Below are positions 33,150 to 42,265 of a stretch of 47,014 nt of DNA, one piece after another (within the stretch, counting starts at the first letter, position 1; the number at the start of each line of letters is the position of its first letter). The stretch is from Candidatus Aegiribacteria sp. MLS_C (GTDB taxonomy: Bacteria > Fermentibacterota > Fermentibacteria > Fermentibacterales > JCC-6). Location: positions 1-47,014 of the forward strand of contig LQBI01000011.1 in assembly GCA_002030045.1 (NCBI GenBank), written 5' to 3'. The position numbers and the translations under genes were made by a program. Under the pieces are notes generated by a model. The model did not search any database. It saw nothing but the letters and a program-made list of their open reading frames with translations, and was not told the DNA's origin.

Positions 33150-34298
33150 ATGGGCAGATCTGTTTCCTGCGCTATGATGTTCGCCGCTGCGGCGGTCGCT
33201 TTTTCCTGCGGGAACGGAGAGACCGACCGCGAGGCAGTTTCCGACTCCGGCAACGGTGGTTCCGGGGAGGGGAGCCCCTCGCACCTGGAGCTGGAGGTCA
33301 TCGACACCATAGGGGTCGAGCTTGGCGCTCCGGAGTACGTGTTCGGCTTCGTCGCCGACGCCGCCAGGGACAGCGAGGGGAATGTGCTGGTACTGGACGC
33401 GTCGACCATGAACCTCCGTGTATTCTCTCCGGAGGGGCTGCATCTCCGGACCGCCGGCAGACAGGGCGCCGGACCCGGCGAGTTCCAGATGCCCAGGGGC
33501 ATGGCGGTGACAGGCAGCGGGGACATCCTGGTATCGGACATCACCGCAGGCGTCGTAAGCGTGTTCGATGATTCCCTTCGATGGAAGGCCAACATCACGG
33601 ATTTCTTCCCCCGTCCTCCGGTCCTCATCACTGCTGCGGGCGATTCGGCCTTCGTGGGAATGCTCCCGGAGGTCAACAGGGAGGAGGGGCTCAGGGGCTT
33701 CTCGGTGGCCCGGATGGAAGGGTCCGCCGAACCCTCGGTGGTCTACGCGGAGGAGCTCAGGCCATTCGATCCCTCGACGTTCGGCCCTTCGTCGAATGAC
33801 GATAATCCCGTGTTCGTTTCCGGCCCGGACGGCAGTGTGTTCATCTCCTGGCCGGGTACCGACGCAGTCGAGGTCACCGGTTACACGGCGGAGGGGGAGC
33901 AGTTCCTATCCATCAGTGAACCGATCGAGAGGGTAGCCAAGACCGAGGAGGAGATAGCCAGGGAGAAGGCTGATTTCCAGGAGTTCACCACCATGTCCGG
34001 CAGGCGCGTCTCCAGGGCCGACGTTCCCTTCGAGCCGGCCCCCTGGCGAAGGGCGGTCAGCGACCTGGGTCTCGACTCCATGAACAGGCTCTGGGTAAGG
34101 CTGGGAACCTGCCGTTATCCTTACTGGAAAGTGTACGACATGGAAGGTGAGCTTCTCTTCACCGCGTCCCTTCGAATGGACGATCCCGATATCGACGATA
34201 TGAAGGTCCGCATCTCGGAGAACGGAATTGCCGCATGGGTGCCGGACCCGTCCACCTGGCCGAGGGTATTCGTGGTTGAGGACCCCGGGACCCCCTGA
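33150..34298 (+). CDS. Six-bladed beta-propeller lipoprotein
   Basis: 382-aa exported lipoprotein. Signal MGRSVSCAMMFAAAAVAFSC with lipobox ending at Cys 20, a Gly/Ser linker, then a propeller of NHL/6-bladed type: GNVLVLDASTMNLRVFSPEG, GRQGAGPGEFQMPRGMAVTG and SGDILVSDITAGVVSVFDDS are three clear blades, with weaker blades to the C-terminus. This architecture is common in FCB bacteria as a surface or periplasmic binding scaffold; the ligand is unknown. ATG 33150 has GGAGG 8 nt before it. The open frame upstream to 32883 has no signal peptide and is ignored. It converges on the ABC operon. Confidence 0.88.
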   Translation: MGRSVSCAMMFAAAAVAFSCGNGETDREAVSDSGNGGSGEGSPSHLELEVIDTIGVELGAPEYVFGFVADAARDSEGNVLVLDASTMNLRVFSPEGLHLRTAGRQGAGPGEFQMPRGMAVTGSGDILVSDITAGVVSVFDDSLRWKANITDFFPRPPVLITAAGDSAFVGMLPEVNREEGLRGFSVARMEGSAEPSVVYAEELRPFDPSTFGPSSNDDNPVFVSGPDGSVFISWPGTDAVEVTGYTAEGEQFLSISEPIERVAKTEEEIAREKADFQEFTTMSGRRVSRADVPFEPAPWRRAVSDLGLDSMNRLWVRLGTCRYPYWKVYDMEGELLFTASLRMDDPDIDDMKVRISENGIAAWVPDPSTWPRVFVVEDPGTP

Positions 34299-34339
34299 CA
34301 GGTGTCACTGGAGTCCGGGCCGTGCAGGTCGGGAGGTCA

Positions 34340-36112
34340 TTACTGCCGGGCCTGTTTACTGAACGCTTGAGCCAGGTCCGACGGGGTTGAGACGGCTGTT
34401 ATCCTTCCGTCCTCCATCAGCGCCATCCTGTCGGCGTTCCTCACGGTTGCGAACCTGTGGGCGATGATGATGGTGGTCCTTCCCCTGGAGACCTCTTCCA
34501 TGGCTTCCCTGAGCTTCTTCTCCGTGAGGGCGTCCACGTGGGCGGTGGTCTCGTCGAGGATCATTATCAGCGGGTCTGCCAGGACCGCCCTGGCCAGTGC
34601 GACCAGCTGTTTCTGGCCGCCGGAGAGAAGGGCCCCCGCCTCGCCGGCCTGGCTTTCGTAACCGTCAGGCAGGTTTCGAATGAATTCGTGGGCCTGGACA
34701 AGCTTCGCCGCGTCCTCCACTTCCCTGTCCGATGCGGCCGGGTTGCCGTAGCGGATGTTCTCCCTCACGGTGTCGGGGAACAGGTAGGTCTCCTGGGGCA
34801 CCAGGGTGACCAGCTCTCTCAGCTTCAGGTTGCCTATTCTCCTGATGTCCGTGCCGTCTATCAGGATCTCCCCACGGGCGGGGTCGTACATCCTGGCCAG
34901 GAGAAGGGCAAGAGTGGTCTTGCCCGCTCCGGTGGGTCCCGCCACCGCAAGCGTCTCGCCGGGCTCGACGGTGAGCCGGATATTCCTGAGGATCGGCTCC
35001 TCGTCGTAGGAGAAGTCCAGGTCCCTTATCTCCAGCCTTCCCCTGAAGCCTTCGGCTGGTTCCTCCGGGTCCGGGGGCTCAGGGATGTCCGGTTCCATCT
35101 CGAGGTATTCGCCAATTCGAGTGAGGGAGGCGGCCGCCGCCTGCAGGGAGTTGTACACCAGGCTCAGCTCCCTTATGGGGCTGTAGAACCTGTTCACGTA
35201 ACCCAGGAAAGCAAGGATCACGCCTATCGTCAGAGTCCCGCCTGCCACCAGGGATCCTCCGTAGCCTATCACCAGGGCCACGCTCAGCATGTTGCTTATG
35301 GTCATGACGGGGAAGAGGGAGGCGAACATGACCGCCGTCTTCAGGTTCGCCTTCATGTTCCTCAGGCTGAGCATCTCGAACTGCTCCACGTTGAAGGACT
35401 CTCTGGATAGGGACTGAGTAACCTTCATGCCCACCACGCCCTGCTCCACGCCGGTGTTCACCGCCGCCATCTCCTGCTGCACGTGTATGTAGGCCTGCCG
35501 CATCCTCCTGGCCAGGAAACCCAGGCTTGCCACGACCACCGGGACGCTGAGAAGTGTGACCAGGGTGAGGCGCAGGTCCAGCAGGGCCATCACCACCACG
35601 ATGCCGGAAACCGTCAGCATGTCGTTGAAGAGGTTGATGAGGCTGGTGGATACGAAGTCCGCCACGTTGTTGACGTCGTTGGTTATTCGGGACATCACCT
35701 GTCCCACCTTCTCGCGCCTGTGGAACTCCAGGGACCTTCGAAGGACCTTCCTTAACATGTCCCTGCGCATGTCGTAGACCACGTGCTGGCTCACCCATCC
35801 CGAGAGGTAACCCTGTCCGTACAGGGCAGGCCAGTACACGGCGCCCAGGAGCAGGTAGGCGAGGGCCACCAGCGTCAGCCCTCCCAGGTCGCCGGGGACT
35901 ATGTAGCCGTCCACCGCCAGCTTGGTCAGAAGGGGCATCGCCAGGGAGGCCGCCGTGGAGATGATCATGAGGAGTACAGCGAACACCATTCTACCGATGT
36001 AGGGACGGACGTAGCCGGCTATAAGCCGCAGCGAGCCCCTTCTGACCCTTGAGAGCCTGAAGTCCGTCTCCTCCTGCTGCAGCCGGCCCATGAAACCGCC
36101 CCTTATGGTCAT
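34340..36112 (-). CDS. ABC exporter half-transporter, second subunit
   Basis: 590-aa type IV ABC exporter subunit: six TM helices about 30-310, then the nucleotide-binding domain about 345-575 with Walker A AGPTGAGKTT, signature LLSGGQKQL, Walker B LIMILDE and H-loop IIAHR. The catalytic Glu and His are present, so this site seems active. Its ATG at 36112 overlaps the stop of the first subunit (ATGA), as in MdlA/MdlB-like heterodimers; an ATG 21 nt later with AAGGGG upstream is also possible. Substrate unknown: lipid-linked or drug export are typical for the family. Confidence 0.94.
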   Translation of the reverse strand: MTIRGGFMGRLQQEETDFRLSRVRRGSLRLIAGYVRPYIGRMVFAVLLMIISTAASLAMPLLTKLAVDGYIVPGDLGGLTLVALAYLLLGAVYWPALYGQGYLSGWVSQHVVYDMRRDMLRKVLRRSLEFHRREKVGQVMSRITNDVNNVADFVSTSLINLFNDMLTVSGIVVVMALLDLRLTLVTLLSVPVVVASLGFLARRMRQAYIHVQQEMAAVNTGVEQGVVGMKVTQSLSRESFNVEQFEMLSLRNMKANLKTAVMFASLFPVMTISNMLSVALVIGYGGSLVAGGTLTIGVILAFLGYVNRFYSPIRELSLVYNSLQAAAASLTRIGEYLEMEPDIPEPPDPEEPAEGFRGRLEIRDLDFSYDEEPILRNIRLTVEPGETLAVAGPTGAGKTTLALLLARMYDPARGEILIDGTDIRRIGNLKLRELVTLVPQETYLFPDTVRENIRYGNPAASDREVEDAAKLVQAHEFIRNLPDGYESQAGEAGALLSGGQKQLVALARAVLADPLIMILDETTAHVDALTEKKLREAMEEVSRGRTTIIIAHRFATVRNADRMALMEDGRITAVSTPSDLAQAFSKQARQ

Positions 36113-37974
36113 GGCGCCTGCTCCTCTATGAACTGCAGGGAGTAGAGCGTGCTGTAAAGCCCCCCCGAGTCCATCAGGACCTGGTGGGCGGTCCTGCCGC
36201 CTTCCGGCAGTCCCAGCTCCTCTATCCTTCCATCCTTCAGCACCACTATCCTGTCGGCGTGCATCACCGTGCCCAGCCTGTGGGCTATGACGAATGTGGT
36301 CCTGCCCTCCCTCGCCACCTCGAAGGCGTCCCGGAGCTTTCTCTCGGTGCCGGCGTCAACGCTGGAGGTTGGTTCGTCGAGTATGAGGACCCTGGGGTCC
36401 TGGAGGATGACCCTGGCCAGGGCTATCCGCTGCCGCTGGCCGCCGGAGAGGCGGACGCCCCTCTCGCCCACCGGAGTGCCGTAACCCATGGGGAGGGAGT
36501 ATATGAAATCGTGTATCTGGGCTGTCCTGGCCGCCCGCTCGATCTTCCTCTCGGAGACGCCGGGATTGCCGTAGGCGATGTTCTCCCTTATGGAGGTGTC
36601 GAAAAGGAAGACATCCTGCAGGGCTATGCCCACGTTGCCGCGCAGGCTGTCCAGGGTGATGTCCCTCACGTCAGTTCCGTCCAGTGTTATGGAACCCTCC
36701 CGCACGTCGTAGAACCTCGGCACCAGATGGACCAGGGTGCTCTTGCCGGCCCCCGAGGGACCCACCACGGCGACCAGCTCTCCCGGCAGCGCCTCCAGTG
36801 ATACGTCTTCCAGTACCCTGTTCCTGCCGTCGTAGGAGAAGGAAACCCCCCTGAATTCTACTCTTCCTTCCACGTTGGACAGGGGAACGGCGCCCGGGGT
36901 GTCGGCGATCTCCGGCGTGGTGTCCATGACCTCGAAGATGCGCTCCGAGGCGGCCAGGGACCTCATTATCACGTTCATCATCATGCCCGTCTGCCTGACC
37001 GGCCTGAGCAGCATGCCGAGGTAGGCGGTGAAGGCTATGAGCGTACCCAGCGTGATTCTGCCCCTGATAACTCCGTAACCGCCGACCCACAGAATGATGC
37101 CGGTGCCTATTCCGATGAATACGTTCATGAACGGCATCCACAGGGACTGTATGCGGGCGGTCTCGATCCCGGCGCTGAGGTTGCTGCTGCTTGAGGAGTC
37201 GAATCGCTCCTCCTCGAAGGATTCCCTTCCGAATACCTTCACCGCGGCTATTCCCGCCAGGGTTCCCTGCAGCGTGGAACCGAGCTGTCCCAGGGTCCTC
37301 CTCACCCTGCCCATGGCCGGTCTCACCCTCCCGGCGTAAATGCGCACCGCCAGGACCATCACCGGCATCATGGCCGCGTAGACCGCTCCCAGGACCCAGT
37401 TCCAGGAGAAGAGGACGACCATCACGCCGACGAGGAAGAGGGCGTTGGTCAGTACGATTATTCCGGCGCGGCCGAAGAACATGCTCAGGACATCGGTGTC
37501 CGAGGTCACCCTGGACATCAGGTCCCCCGTCCCGGCCCGGTCGAAGAAGGAGAAGGAGAGCCTGTTCAGGTGCGTGAAGAGGTCGTTCCTTATCCTGAAT
37601 ACTATCTTCTGACCAACCAGTGCCGTTAGGTAGAGCCTGAGGAAGTCAACACCTCCCTGGACAAGGGAGACTCCCAGCAGTCCCGCTGCCCAGAGCCATA
37701 CCAGGCCGCCGTCATCACCTGTTATGCTGGTGTCCACGGCTTCGCGGATCAGGAAGGGGGGGAGGAGTTCGAAGGCGGCGGCCAGCACCGCGGTAAGGGC
37801 TGTGGCTGCGAAGAGGCCCGCGTGGGGCCTAATGTAACGGGACAGTCTTTTGAGTATGGGCCAGGCAGGTCCCGAGGCCTGCTCCATGCCGCGGCCCTTT
37901 CCCGGGGCTTTTCCGGAACCTCCGCCTCCTCCTCCGGTCCTGGCACCGGCTTTCTTCTGCTCAGGGGGTTTCAT
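36109..37974 (-). CDS. ABC exporter half-transporter, first subunit
   Basis: 621-aa type IV ABC exporter subunit with an unusual Gly/Lys-rich N-terminal segment (residues 1-35: KKAGARTGGGGGGSGKAPGK), six TM helices about 45-330, and an NBD about 370-605 with Walker A GPSGAGKST, signature LSGGQRQRIALAR, Walker B RVLILDE and H-loop VIAHR. Both ATP sites of the pair therefore look intact. It overlaps the upstream regulator by 14 nt and the downstream subunit by 4 nt, making a tight three-gene operon. Confidence 0.94.
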   Translation of the reverse strand: MKPPEQKKAGARTGGGGGGSGKAPGKGRGMEQASGPAWPILKRLSRYIRPHAGLFAATALTAVLAAAFELLPPFLIREAVDTSITGDDGGLVWLWAAGLLGVSLVQGGVDFLRLYLTALVGQKIVFRIRNDLFTHLNRLSFSFFDRAGTGDLMSRVTSDTDVLSMFFGRAGIIVLTNALFLVGVMVVLFSWNWVLGAVYAAMMPVMVLAVRIYAGRVRPAMGRVRRTLGQLGSTLQGTLAGIAAVKVFGRESFEEERFDSSSSSNLSAGIETARIQSLWMPFMNVFIGIGTGIILWVGGYGVIRGRITLGTLIAFTAYLGMLLRPVRQTGMMMNVIMRSLAASERIFEVMDTTPEIADTPGAVPLSNVEGRVEFRGVSFSYDGRNRVLEDVSLEALPGELVAVVGPSGAGKSTLVHLVPRFYDVREGSITLDGTDVRDITLDSLRGNVGIALQDVFLFDTSIRENIAYGNPGVSERKIERAARTAQIHDFIYSLPMGYGTPVGERGVRLSGGQRQRIALARVILQDPRVLILDEPTSSVDAGTERKLRDAFEVAREGRTTFVIAHRLGTVMHADRIVVLKDGRIEELGLPEGGRTAHQVLMDSGGLYSTLYSLQFIEEQAP

Positions 37975-38269
37975 CGTCGTCCGCTCTTCCGCAGGGGAGA
38001 TGGAGGAGGGCCTCTCTGATCGCGGGCAGGTTGTCGGTGTCGATCCGGTAATGGACCCTGCAGCCTTCCCTGCAGCTGCTGACGAGTCCGGCGCCGCGCA
38101 GGATGCCCAGGTGCTGCGATACTGAGGGCTGGCTGATGCCCAGCCTCTCGGTGATCGCGTTCACGCACATCGGTCTGACGGCCAGCATTCGAAGTATGCG
38201 GAGGCGTGTCACGGAGGAGAGGGCGGCGTGAAGGCTCGCAAGTTCCCTGAGTTCGTCCGGCTCATTCAT
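37961..38269 (-). CDS. ArsR/SmtB-family repressor of the ABC exporter operon
   Basis: 102-aa winged-helix repressor. Recognition helix ERLGISQPSVSQHLGILR (41-58) and wing CREGCRVHYRID (66-77). Four Cys (35, 66, 70, 93) could form a metal or thiol-reactive sensor; C35 lies in MCVNAIT, just before the HTH. The gene heads the operon and overlaps the first ABC subunit, so the exporter is expected to be derepressed by the regulator's inducer. A palindrome covers the start codon and -10 region, and the leader is at most a few nucleotides. Confidence 0.92.
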   Translation of the reverse strand: MNEPDELRELASLHAALSSVTRLRILRMLAVRPMCVNAITERLGISQPSVSQHLGILRGAGLVSSCREGCRVHYRIDTDNLPAIREALLHLPCGRADDDETP

Positions 38270-38304
38270 AGGAATATAGTAATATACCTATATAAGCCGG
38301 TCAA
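38268..38304 (-). promoter_or_regulatory. Promoter and ArsR-type operator for the ABC operon
   Basis: Minus strand: TTGACC (38304-38299, 5 of 6), 17-bp spacer, TACTAT (38281-38276, 4 of 6), then 6 nt to the first ATG-like triplet and 10 bases before the true start codon interval. The inverted repeat ATAGGnATAT...ATATnCCTAT (38268-38291) covers the -10 box and the start codon. No Shine-Dalgarno sequence fits in the few leader bases. Confidence 0.65.
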
Positions 38305-38459
38305 TCCCGAGTGCCGAATCCCGGCATCCGGTCTCTCGCCGACGGCCTCGTGCGGAGCCGGCATGACCATGATGCGCGCTGCCGATGCCGGGTTCGATCG
38401 ATGTCCCGGCGGACGATCCCGGGACAGTACCGCCGGACTTCGGTAAGGCGCAGGGACGC

Positions 38460-38812
38460 TCAATCTTCCATGCACTCGGTCCAGCCGGTCTCGTCATGTC
38501 CCTCCTGCGTGTTCCCGGCGATGAAGCGGGATGTGTCCGCTAGGACCGTCCTCAGCATCTCCAGCTGCCAGTCGCCCTCGTGCCTTCCCGTGCCGTGCAA
38601 GAACAGGGGGAAGTGGAAGAAATCCACCTTCTCACCTTCGACCATGGCAGAGAAGCACCCGTTCACCACGAAAGCCATGGTGAAATGGGTCTCCGGCAGA
38701 CCGTACTCCGCGATAATCCCGGCGGATTTCCATCGGTGACGAGGTGGAGCCATGACTCGTACGCTCCCTCGAAACCGGCCATCAGCTCTTTCACGAGTTC
38801 AAGGGTCTCCAT
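38460..38812 (-). pseudogene. Unknown small gene, apparently frameshifted
   Basis: Two minus-strand frames join into one plausible protein. From ATG 38812, METLELVKELMAGFEGAYES then WLHLVTDGNP; then, after a shift near 38725, AGIIAEYGLPETHFTMAFVV, NGCFSAMVEGEKVDFFHFPL and TVLADTSRFIAGN, ending at 38460. The second part looks like genuine, well-folded sequence but I recognise no family. A sequencing error or programmed shift could equally explain the break. The translation start region is tandemly duplicated (38803-38862). Confidence 0.5.
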
Positions 38813-38862
38813 GATCGAGGGAGCTCCTTGCAGGGTCTCCATGATCGAAGGAGCTCCCTGCA
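38803..38862 (-). repeat. Tandem duplication of a ribosome-site/start-codon block
   Basis: Two adjacent 30-bp units (38803-38832 and 38833-38862) differ at only two positions. Each unit on the minus strand carries a GGAGCTCC and then ATCATGGAGACCC, that is, a Shine-Dalgarno-like AAGGAG and an ATG. A third, diverged copy of the same block (CATGATCGCAGGACCTCCCC) begins at about 38919. The unit length is 10 codons, so the copies stay in frame. Confidence 0.85.
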
Positions 38863-39049
38863 GGAAACCTCCACGGTTCCCGGCGGGTCGGGAAGCAGGC
38901 CGGAAAGCATTATCAGAGCCATGATCGCAGGACCTCCCCCGATGCATATGAAAAGGTTGAAATACATCAACTTCTCACGACGTCCCGGAGCATGATGAGG
39001 AAGCTGTTTACCTGGATACGGCAGATGGGCTAAGGGTAAGCCGAAGAAT

Positions 39050-39508
39050 TCAGTCCGGTTCCCGCCGGGAATTCTGCGAATGTTCCTCCACGAAGTCCAT
39101 GACCCGGGATTCTATCCGGTCGCGGACCTCCCTGAAAAGAGCCAGCCTTTCATCCCGAGACCCTTCAAGTGCGGCGGGGTCCTCAAGGTCCCAGAACTCC
39201 CGCACTCCCGCCCAGGGGTATATGGGACAGTTCTCCTCGGCCCCTCCGCAGACGGTTATCAGGTAGCCGACATGGACCTGTTCCTTCAGGAACTCCTCGA
39301 CCAGCCCCTTGGACCGGTGGCCCTCCGCCTCCAGGTCGATGCCCCTTTCCCTCATGACTTCAATGGTGAGGGGGTTTATCTCCGAGGGTTTCAGGCCGGC
39401 GCTGAAGGGCTCGAATGAACCCCGGCCGTGCTTCCTGAGGAAAGCCTCCGCCATCTGGCTTCGGGCGGAGTTGGCGGTGCAGAGAAAAAGGACTCGAGTT
39501 CTTTTCAT
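39050..39508 (-). CDS. arsC: Arsenate reductase, thioredoxin-coupled (LMW-PTP fold)
   Basis: 152-aa cytoplasmic enzyme reducing arsenate to arsenite. P-loop CTANSAR with catalytic Cys 10, plus the resolving pair Cys 87 (ITVCGGAEENC) and Cys 94, the triple-Cys set of the thioredoxin-dependent class. Start at the ATG at 39508, preceded by AGGAGG; a longer frame to 39565 runs over that ribosome site. Last gene of the arsenic operon, 64 nt after acr3. The thioredoxin-like proteins of the same operon could supply its electrons, although one is predicted to be periplasmic. Confidence 0.94.
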   Translation of the reverse strand: MKRTRVLFLCTANSARSQMAEAFLRKHGRGSFEPFSAGLKPSEINPLTIEVMRERGIDLEAEGHRSKGLVEEFLKEQVHVGYLITVCGGAEENCPIYPWAGVREFWDLEDPAALEGSRDERLALFREVRDRIESRVMDFVEEHSQNSRREPD

Positions 39509-39572
39509 CGCTGTATCCTCCTGTGCTTTGTGCCGCTTTGCAGAACCATGACCCTGATCAGTCAATTCTGTG

Positions 39573-40796
39573 TCAGGCGGTCTTCAAGGCAGGCTCCGGG
39601 CCGTCCCCGTCCTCTCCGGGGAACCAGGACCTGGTTCGAAGGCATACCCTGACCAGCATAAGCATGACCGGAACCTCTATCAGTACTCCCACCACAGTGG
39701 CCAGGGCTGCGCCGGACTTGAGACCGAAGAGCATGACGGCAGTCGCGATTGCCACCTCGAAGTGATTGGAGGCCCCTATCATGGCCGATGGAGCGGCATC
39801 CTCGTAACTGAGTCCGAGCTTCCTTGCCAGCCGGTATCCCAGCAGGAATATCAGGCTTGTCTGAATGAAGAGCGGAACTGCTATCCAGAGAATGGTCAGG
39901 GGTTTCGCAAGGATCTGATCGCCCTTGAAGGAGAAAAGCAGCACCAGTGTCGCGAGAAGAGCCGTGATCGTAACTGGCGTGAGAAGATGGAGGAACTTCT
40001 CCTCGAACCATTCTCCGCCCTTCGTGCGGATTATCGTCTCGCGGGATACGTACCCGGCCAGCAGGGGCAGGGCAACGTAGATACCTATGGAGAGCAGAAG
40101 GGCCTGCCACGGGACCGGCAGCCTTCCAACTCCCAGGAGGAATCCGCCCAGGGGTCCGTAGAGGAAGAGCATGGTGAGGGAGTTTATGGCCACCATTACC
40201 AGCGTGTGCCCGTCGTTGCCCTTTGCCAGGAAGCCCCAGACGAGGACCATGGCGGTGCACGGAGCGATCCCGAGAAGGATGCAGCCCGCCATGTAAGAGC
40301 GCCAGAGGGGTATCTGGAGCATCTTGACGCCGTTCTCCAGCACCACAGTGCCTATGCCGTGGACCGCCCCCACCGGGAGGTCCAGCCCCGCAGGCATCCT
40401 GACGAGGTCCATGGCGTCGGCGCCTATCAGCCCCCTGAACAGGATTCCCAGGAAGAGCAGTGATATGCCCAGCATGGTGAAGGGCTTTACCATCCAGTTG
40501 ACGAAAAGGGTAAGGCCGACCGGTTTTACGTTGCGGCCGGCCTTGAGCACCTCCCTGAAGTCTATCTTCACCATGATCGGGTAGATCATGAAGAAAAGAC
40601 ATACCGCGATGGGAACTGATATGACGGGCGCCCCGCCGGAACTTATCGACATGCCGTCGAGGGACGCCGCCAGACCGGGGGCCCCCCTTCCCAGCAGGAT
40701 CCCGGCACCTATGCATAGGACCACCCACAGGCTGAGCCACCTCTCGAAGAATTCCAATCCTCCGGGTTTCTTCTCGATACAGGTTCCGGCAGCCAT
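39573..40796 (-). CDS. acr3: Arsenite efflux permease Acr3
   Basis: 407-aa inner-membrane arsenite exporter of the BASS superfamily, with about ten TM helices. Seen: N-terminal [30 protein letters not shown], the conserved Cys in [20 protein letters not shown] (needed for arsenite transport in studied Acr3 proteins) and [13 protein letters not shown]. Length is normal. It lies 23 nt after the mini-thioredoxin gene, so it is co-transcribed. The C-terminal 25 residues are hydrophilic and variable. Confidence 0.95.
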   Translation of the reverse strand: MAAGTCIEKKPGGLEFFERWLSLWVVLCIGAGILLGRGAPGLAASLDGMSISSGGAPVISVPIAVCLFFMIYPIMVKIDFREVLKAGRNVKPVGLTLFVNWMVKPFTMLGISLLFLGILFRGLIGADAMDLVRMPAGLDLPVGAVHGIGTVVLENGVKMLQIPLWRSYMAGCILLGIAPCTAMVLVWGFLAKGNDGHTLVMVAINSLTMLFLYGPLGGFLLGVGRLPVPWQALLLSIGIYVALPLLAGYVSRETIIRTKGGEWFEEKFLHLLTPVTITALLATLVLLFSFKGDQILAKPLTILWIAVPLFIQTSLIFLLGYRLARKLGLSYEDAAPSAMIGASNHFEVAIATAVMLFGLKSGAALATVVGVLIEVPVMLMLVRVCLRTRSWFPGEDGDGPEPALKTA

Positions 40797-40819
40797 CTCA
40801 TACTCCTTGCCGTGAGGCC

Positions 40820-41059
40820 TCAGCGGCCGCTGATCATACCCTTTATCTCTTCCGTGGAAGGAATCCTCCCGGCCACTAGGACATCGCCATCTACGGCCAG
40901 CGCCGGCGTCATCATGACCCCCATCGCAGAGATCTCGGAGAGCGTCTCGACCTTCAGCAGTTCGGCGCCTTCCAGTCCCAGTTCTTCAACGGCCTTCTCC
41001 ACCGCCTCGTACATCTTCTTGCACTTCGGGCACCCCATGCCAAGTATCTGGATCTTCAT
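40820..41059 (-). CDS. Small redox-active disulfide protein (MTH895-type mini-thioredoxin)
   Basis: 79-aa glutaredoxin-like thioredoxin fold with active site CPKC (10-13) and the cis-Pro segment [10 protein letters not shown]. Cytoplasmic, no signal. This family is regularly found with permease and arsR genes. Here it could pass electrons from CcdA or NADPH reductases to ArsC, or act as an arsenite chaperone through its dithiol. Both ideas are inference. Confidence 0.9.
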   Translation of the reverse strand: MKIQILGMGCPKCKKMYEAVEKAVEELGLEGAELLKVETLSEISAMGVMMTPALAVDGDVLVAGRIPSTEEIKGMISGR

Positions 41060-41083
41060 GATCCACTCCCTTCTATGTGGTAT

Positions 41084-41803
41084 TCAGACCAGTCTCAGAG
41101 CCTTCAGCAGCAGGTAAACGCCACCGCCTGTCACAAGCGCTCCGCTGATGCTCTTCAATAACGACGCGGACCTGCTGCTTCCCGACCATCCGGCGAGCTT
41201 CTCTATCCTCCCGGTCTGCGACCCGGCAAGGACAACAACGCCTCCGTGACCGACGGCGAAAGCCAGACCCAGACCCACCGCGAGAAGCAGTTTCTCGGAC
41301 GATATCGCCAGTACGAGCCCCAGTACCGGCGCCATGAAGGCGAAGGTGCAGGGACCCAGCGCGGCCCCGAAGACAACTCCCAGGACGAAACCTCCCCATC
41401 TTGAGTTTCCGAACCTGCCTGCATGCCTGCCGGTGTCGGACCCGCTCAGGGGAAGCGGAACGATCCCCAGGATGGAGAGCCCCGCATAAACAACCGCCAG
41501 TGACAGGACGATGTAGCCCGTTGTCCCTATATCCCCCACAATCCTGCCGAGGAGACCTGTTACAAGGCCGGTGAGGGCTATGGCGAGTATCATGCCCGCC
41601 GCGAAGACTGTGGAAAGGGTCACGGAGCTCGAACCGTCGGACTCCACCTTCTTCTCGACGTAGCCGACTATCAGGGGAATGCTGACCAGGTGGCAGGGGC
41701 TGAGGATCATTGAAAGCACTCCCCATGCAAGGGCAGCGGCAAGTGCCGGCACGGGAGCGGAATAGAGGAGCTCCGTCAGGGCCACGAAGACCTCACGAAG
41801 CAT
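41084..41803 (-). CDS. CcdA-family thiol-disulfide membrane electron carrier
   Basis: 239-aa inner-membrane protein with six or seven TM helices. The pair of membrane-embedded Cys is present: LSPCHLVSIPL near residue 36 and GPCTFAFMAP near residue 151. CcdA/DsbD-beta proteins carry electrons from cytoplasmic thioredoxin to periplasmic thiol proteins. The upstream gene encodes just such a periplasmic thioredoxin lipoprotein and overlaps this gene by 11 nt, so they are very likely partners. Confidence 0.93.
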   Translation of the reverse strand: MLREVFVALTELLYSAPVPALAAALAWGVLSMILSPCHLVSIPLIVGYVEKKVESDGSSSVTLSTVFAAGMILAIALTGLVTGLLGRIVGDIGTTGYIVLSLAVVYAGLSILGIVPLPLSGSDTGRHAGRFGNSRWGGFVLGVVFGAALGPCTFAFMAPVLGLVLAISSEKLLLAVGLGLAFAVGHGGVVVLAGSQTGRIEKLAGWSGSSRSASLLKSISGALVTGGGVYLLLKALRLV

Positions 41804-42230
41804 CGGGGGTCTCCCCGCTGTCGTAAACGTCGTACCCGAGGCCGATCCACTTGGCCAGCATCTGCTCTGCGCTCATGTACCCCTCGTGGCGGTAGAGCTC
41901 AGTTCCGTCCGGCGCAAGGAATACCTGCGTCGGTACGATCCTGATGCCGTAACGCGAAGCCGCGTCCGTGTCCTGATAGACATCTATGAAGGTCACCGTG
42001 AGGCGGTCGCCCGTAAGCCTGTCGAGACTGGCTAGTTCCTCCTCCATCATCACACAGGGAACACATGACAGGGAACCGAGGTCGATCACTTCCGGCACGC
42101 CGTCCTGCACTGCATGCGTACTCCGTACTGCCGACGCCGATGATCCACCGGTTTTCCCGCAGGCGGCAACAGCCAGCAGCGGCACTGTATATAATACCAA
42201 TTTGATAGGTATTTTTGATGTCAGCTTCAT
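41793..42230 (-). CDS. Thioredoxin-fold lipoprotein
   Basis: 145-aa exported lipoprotein: MKLTSKIPIKLVLYTVPLLA signal with Cys 24 in AVAAC, linker to about 45, then a thioredoxin domain with CVPC (56-59), FIDVYQDTDAASRYGI and cis-Pro in RIVPTQVFL. Anchored in the periplasm and likely reduced by CcdA. ATG 42230 has AGGAGG; the open frame further upstream to 42881 lies antisense within the permease gene and has no meaning. A role in keeping arsenic-sensitive periplasmic thiols reduced is inferred. Confidence 0.92.
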   Translation of the reverse strand: MKLTSKIPIKLVLYTVPLLAVAACGKTGGSSASAVRSTHAVQDGVPEVIDLGSLSCVPCVMMEEELASLDRLTGDRLTVTFIDVYQDTDAASRYGIRIVPTQVFLAPDGTELYRHEGYMSAEQMLAKWIGLGYDVYDSGETPDAS

Positions 42231-42265
42231 ATGGGTCTTCCTCCTGTGAAGATGATCTGTCGTTA

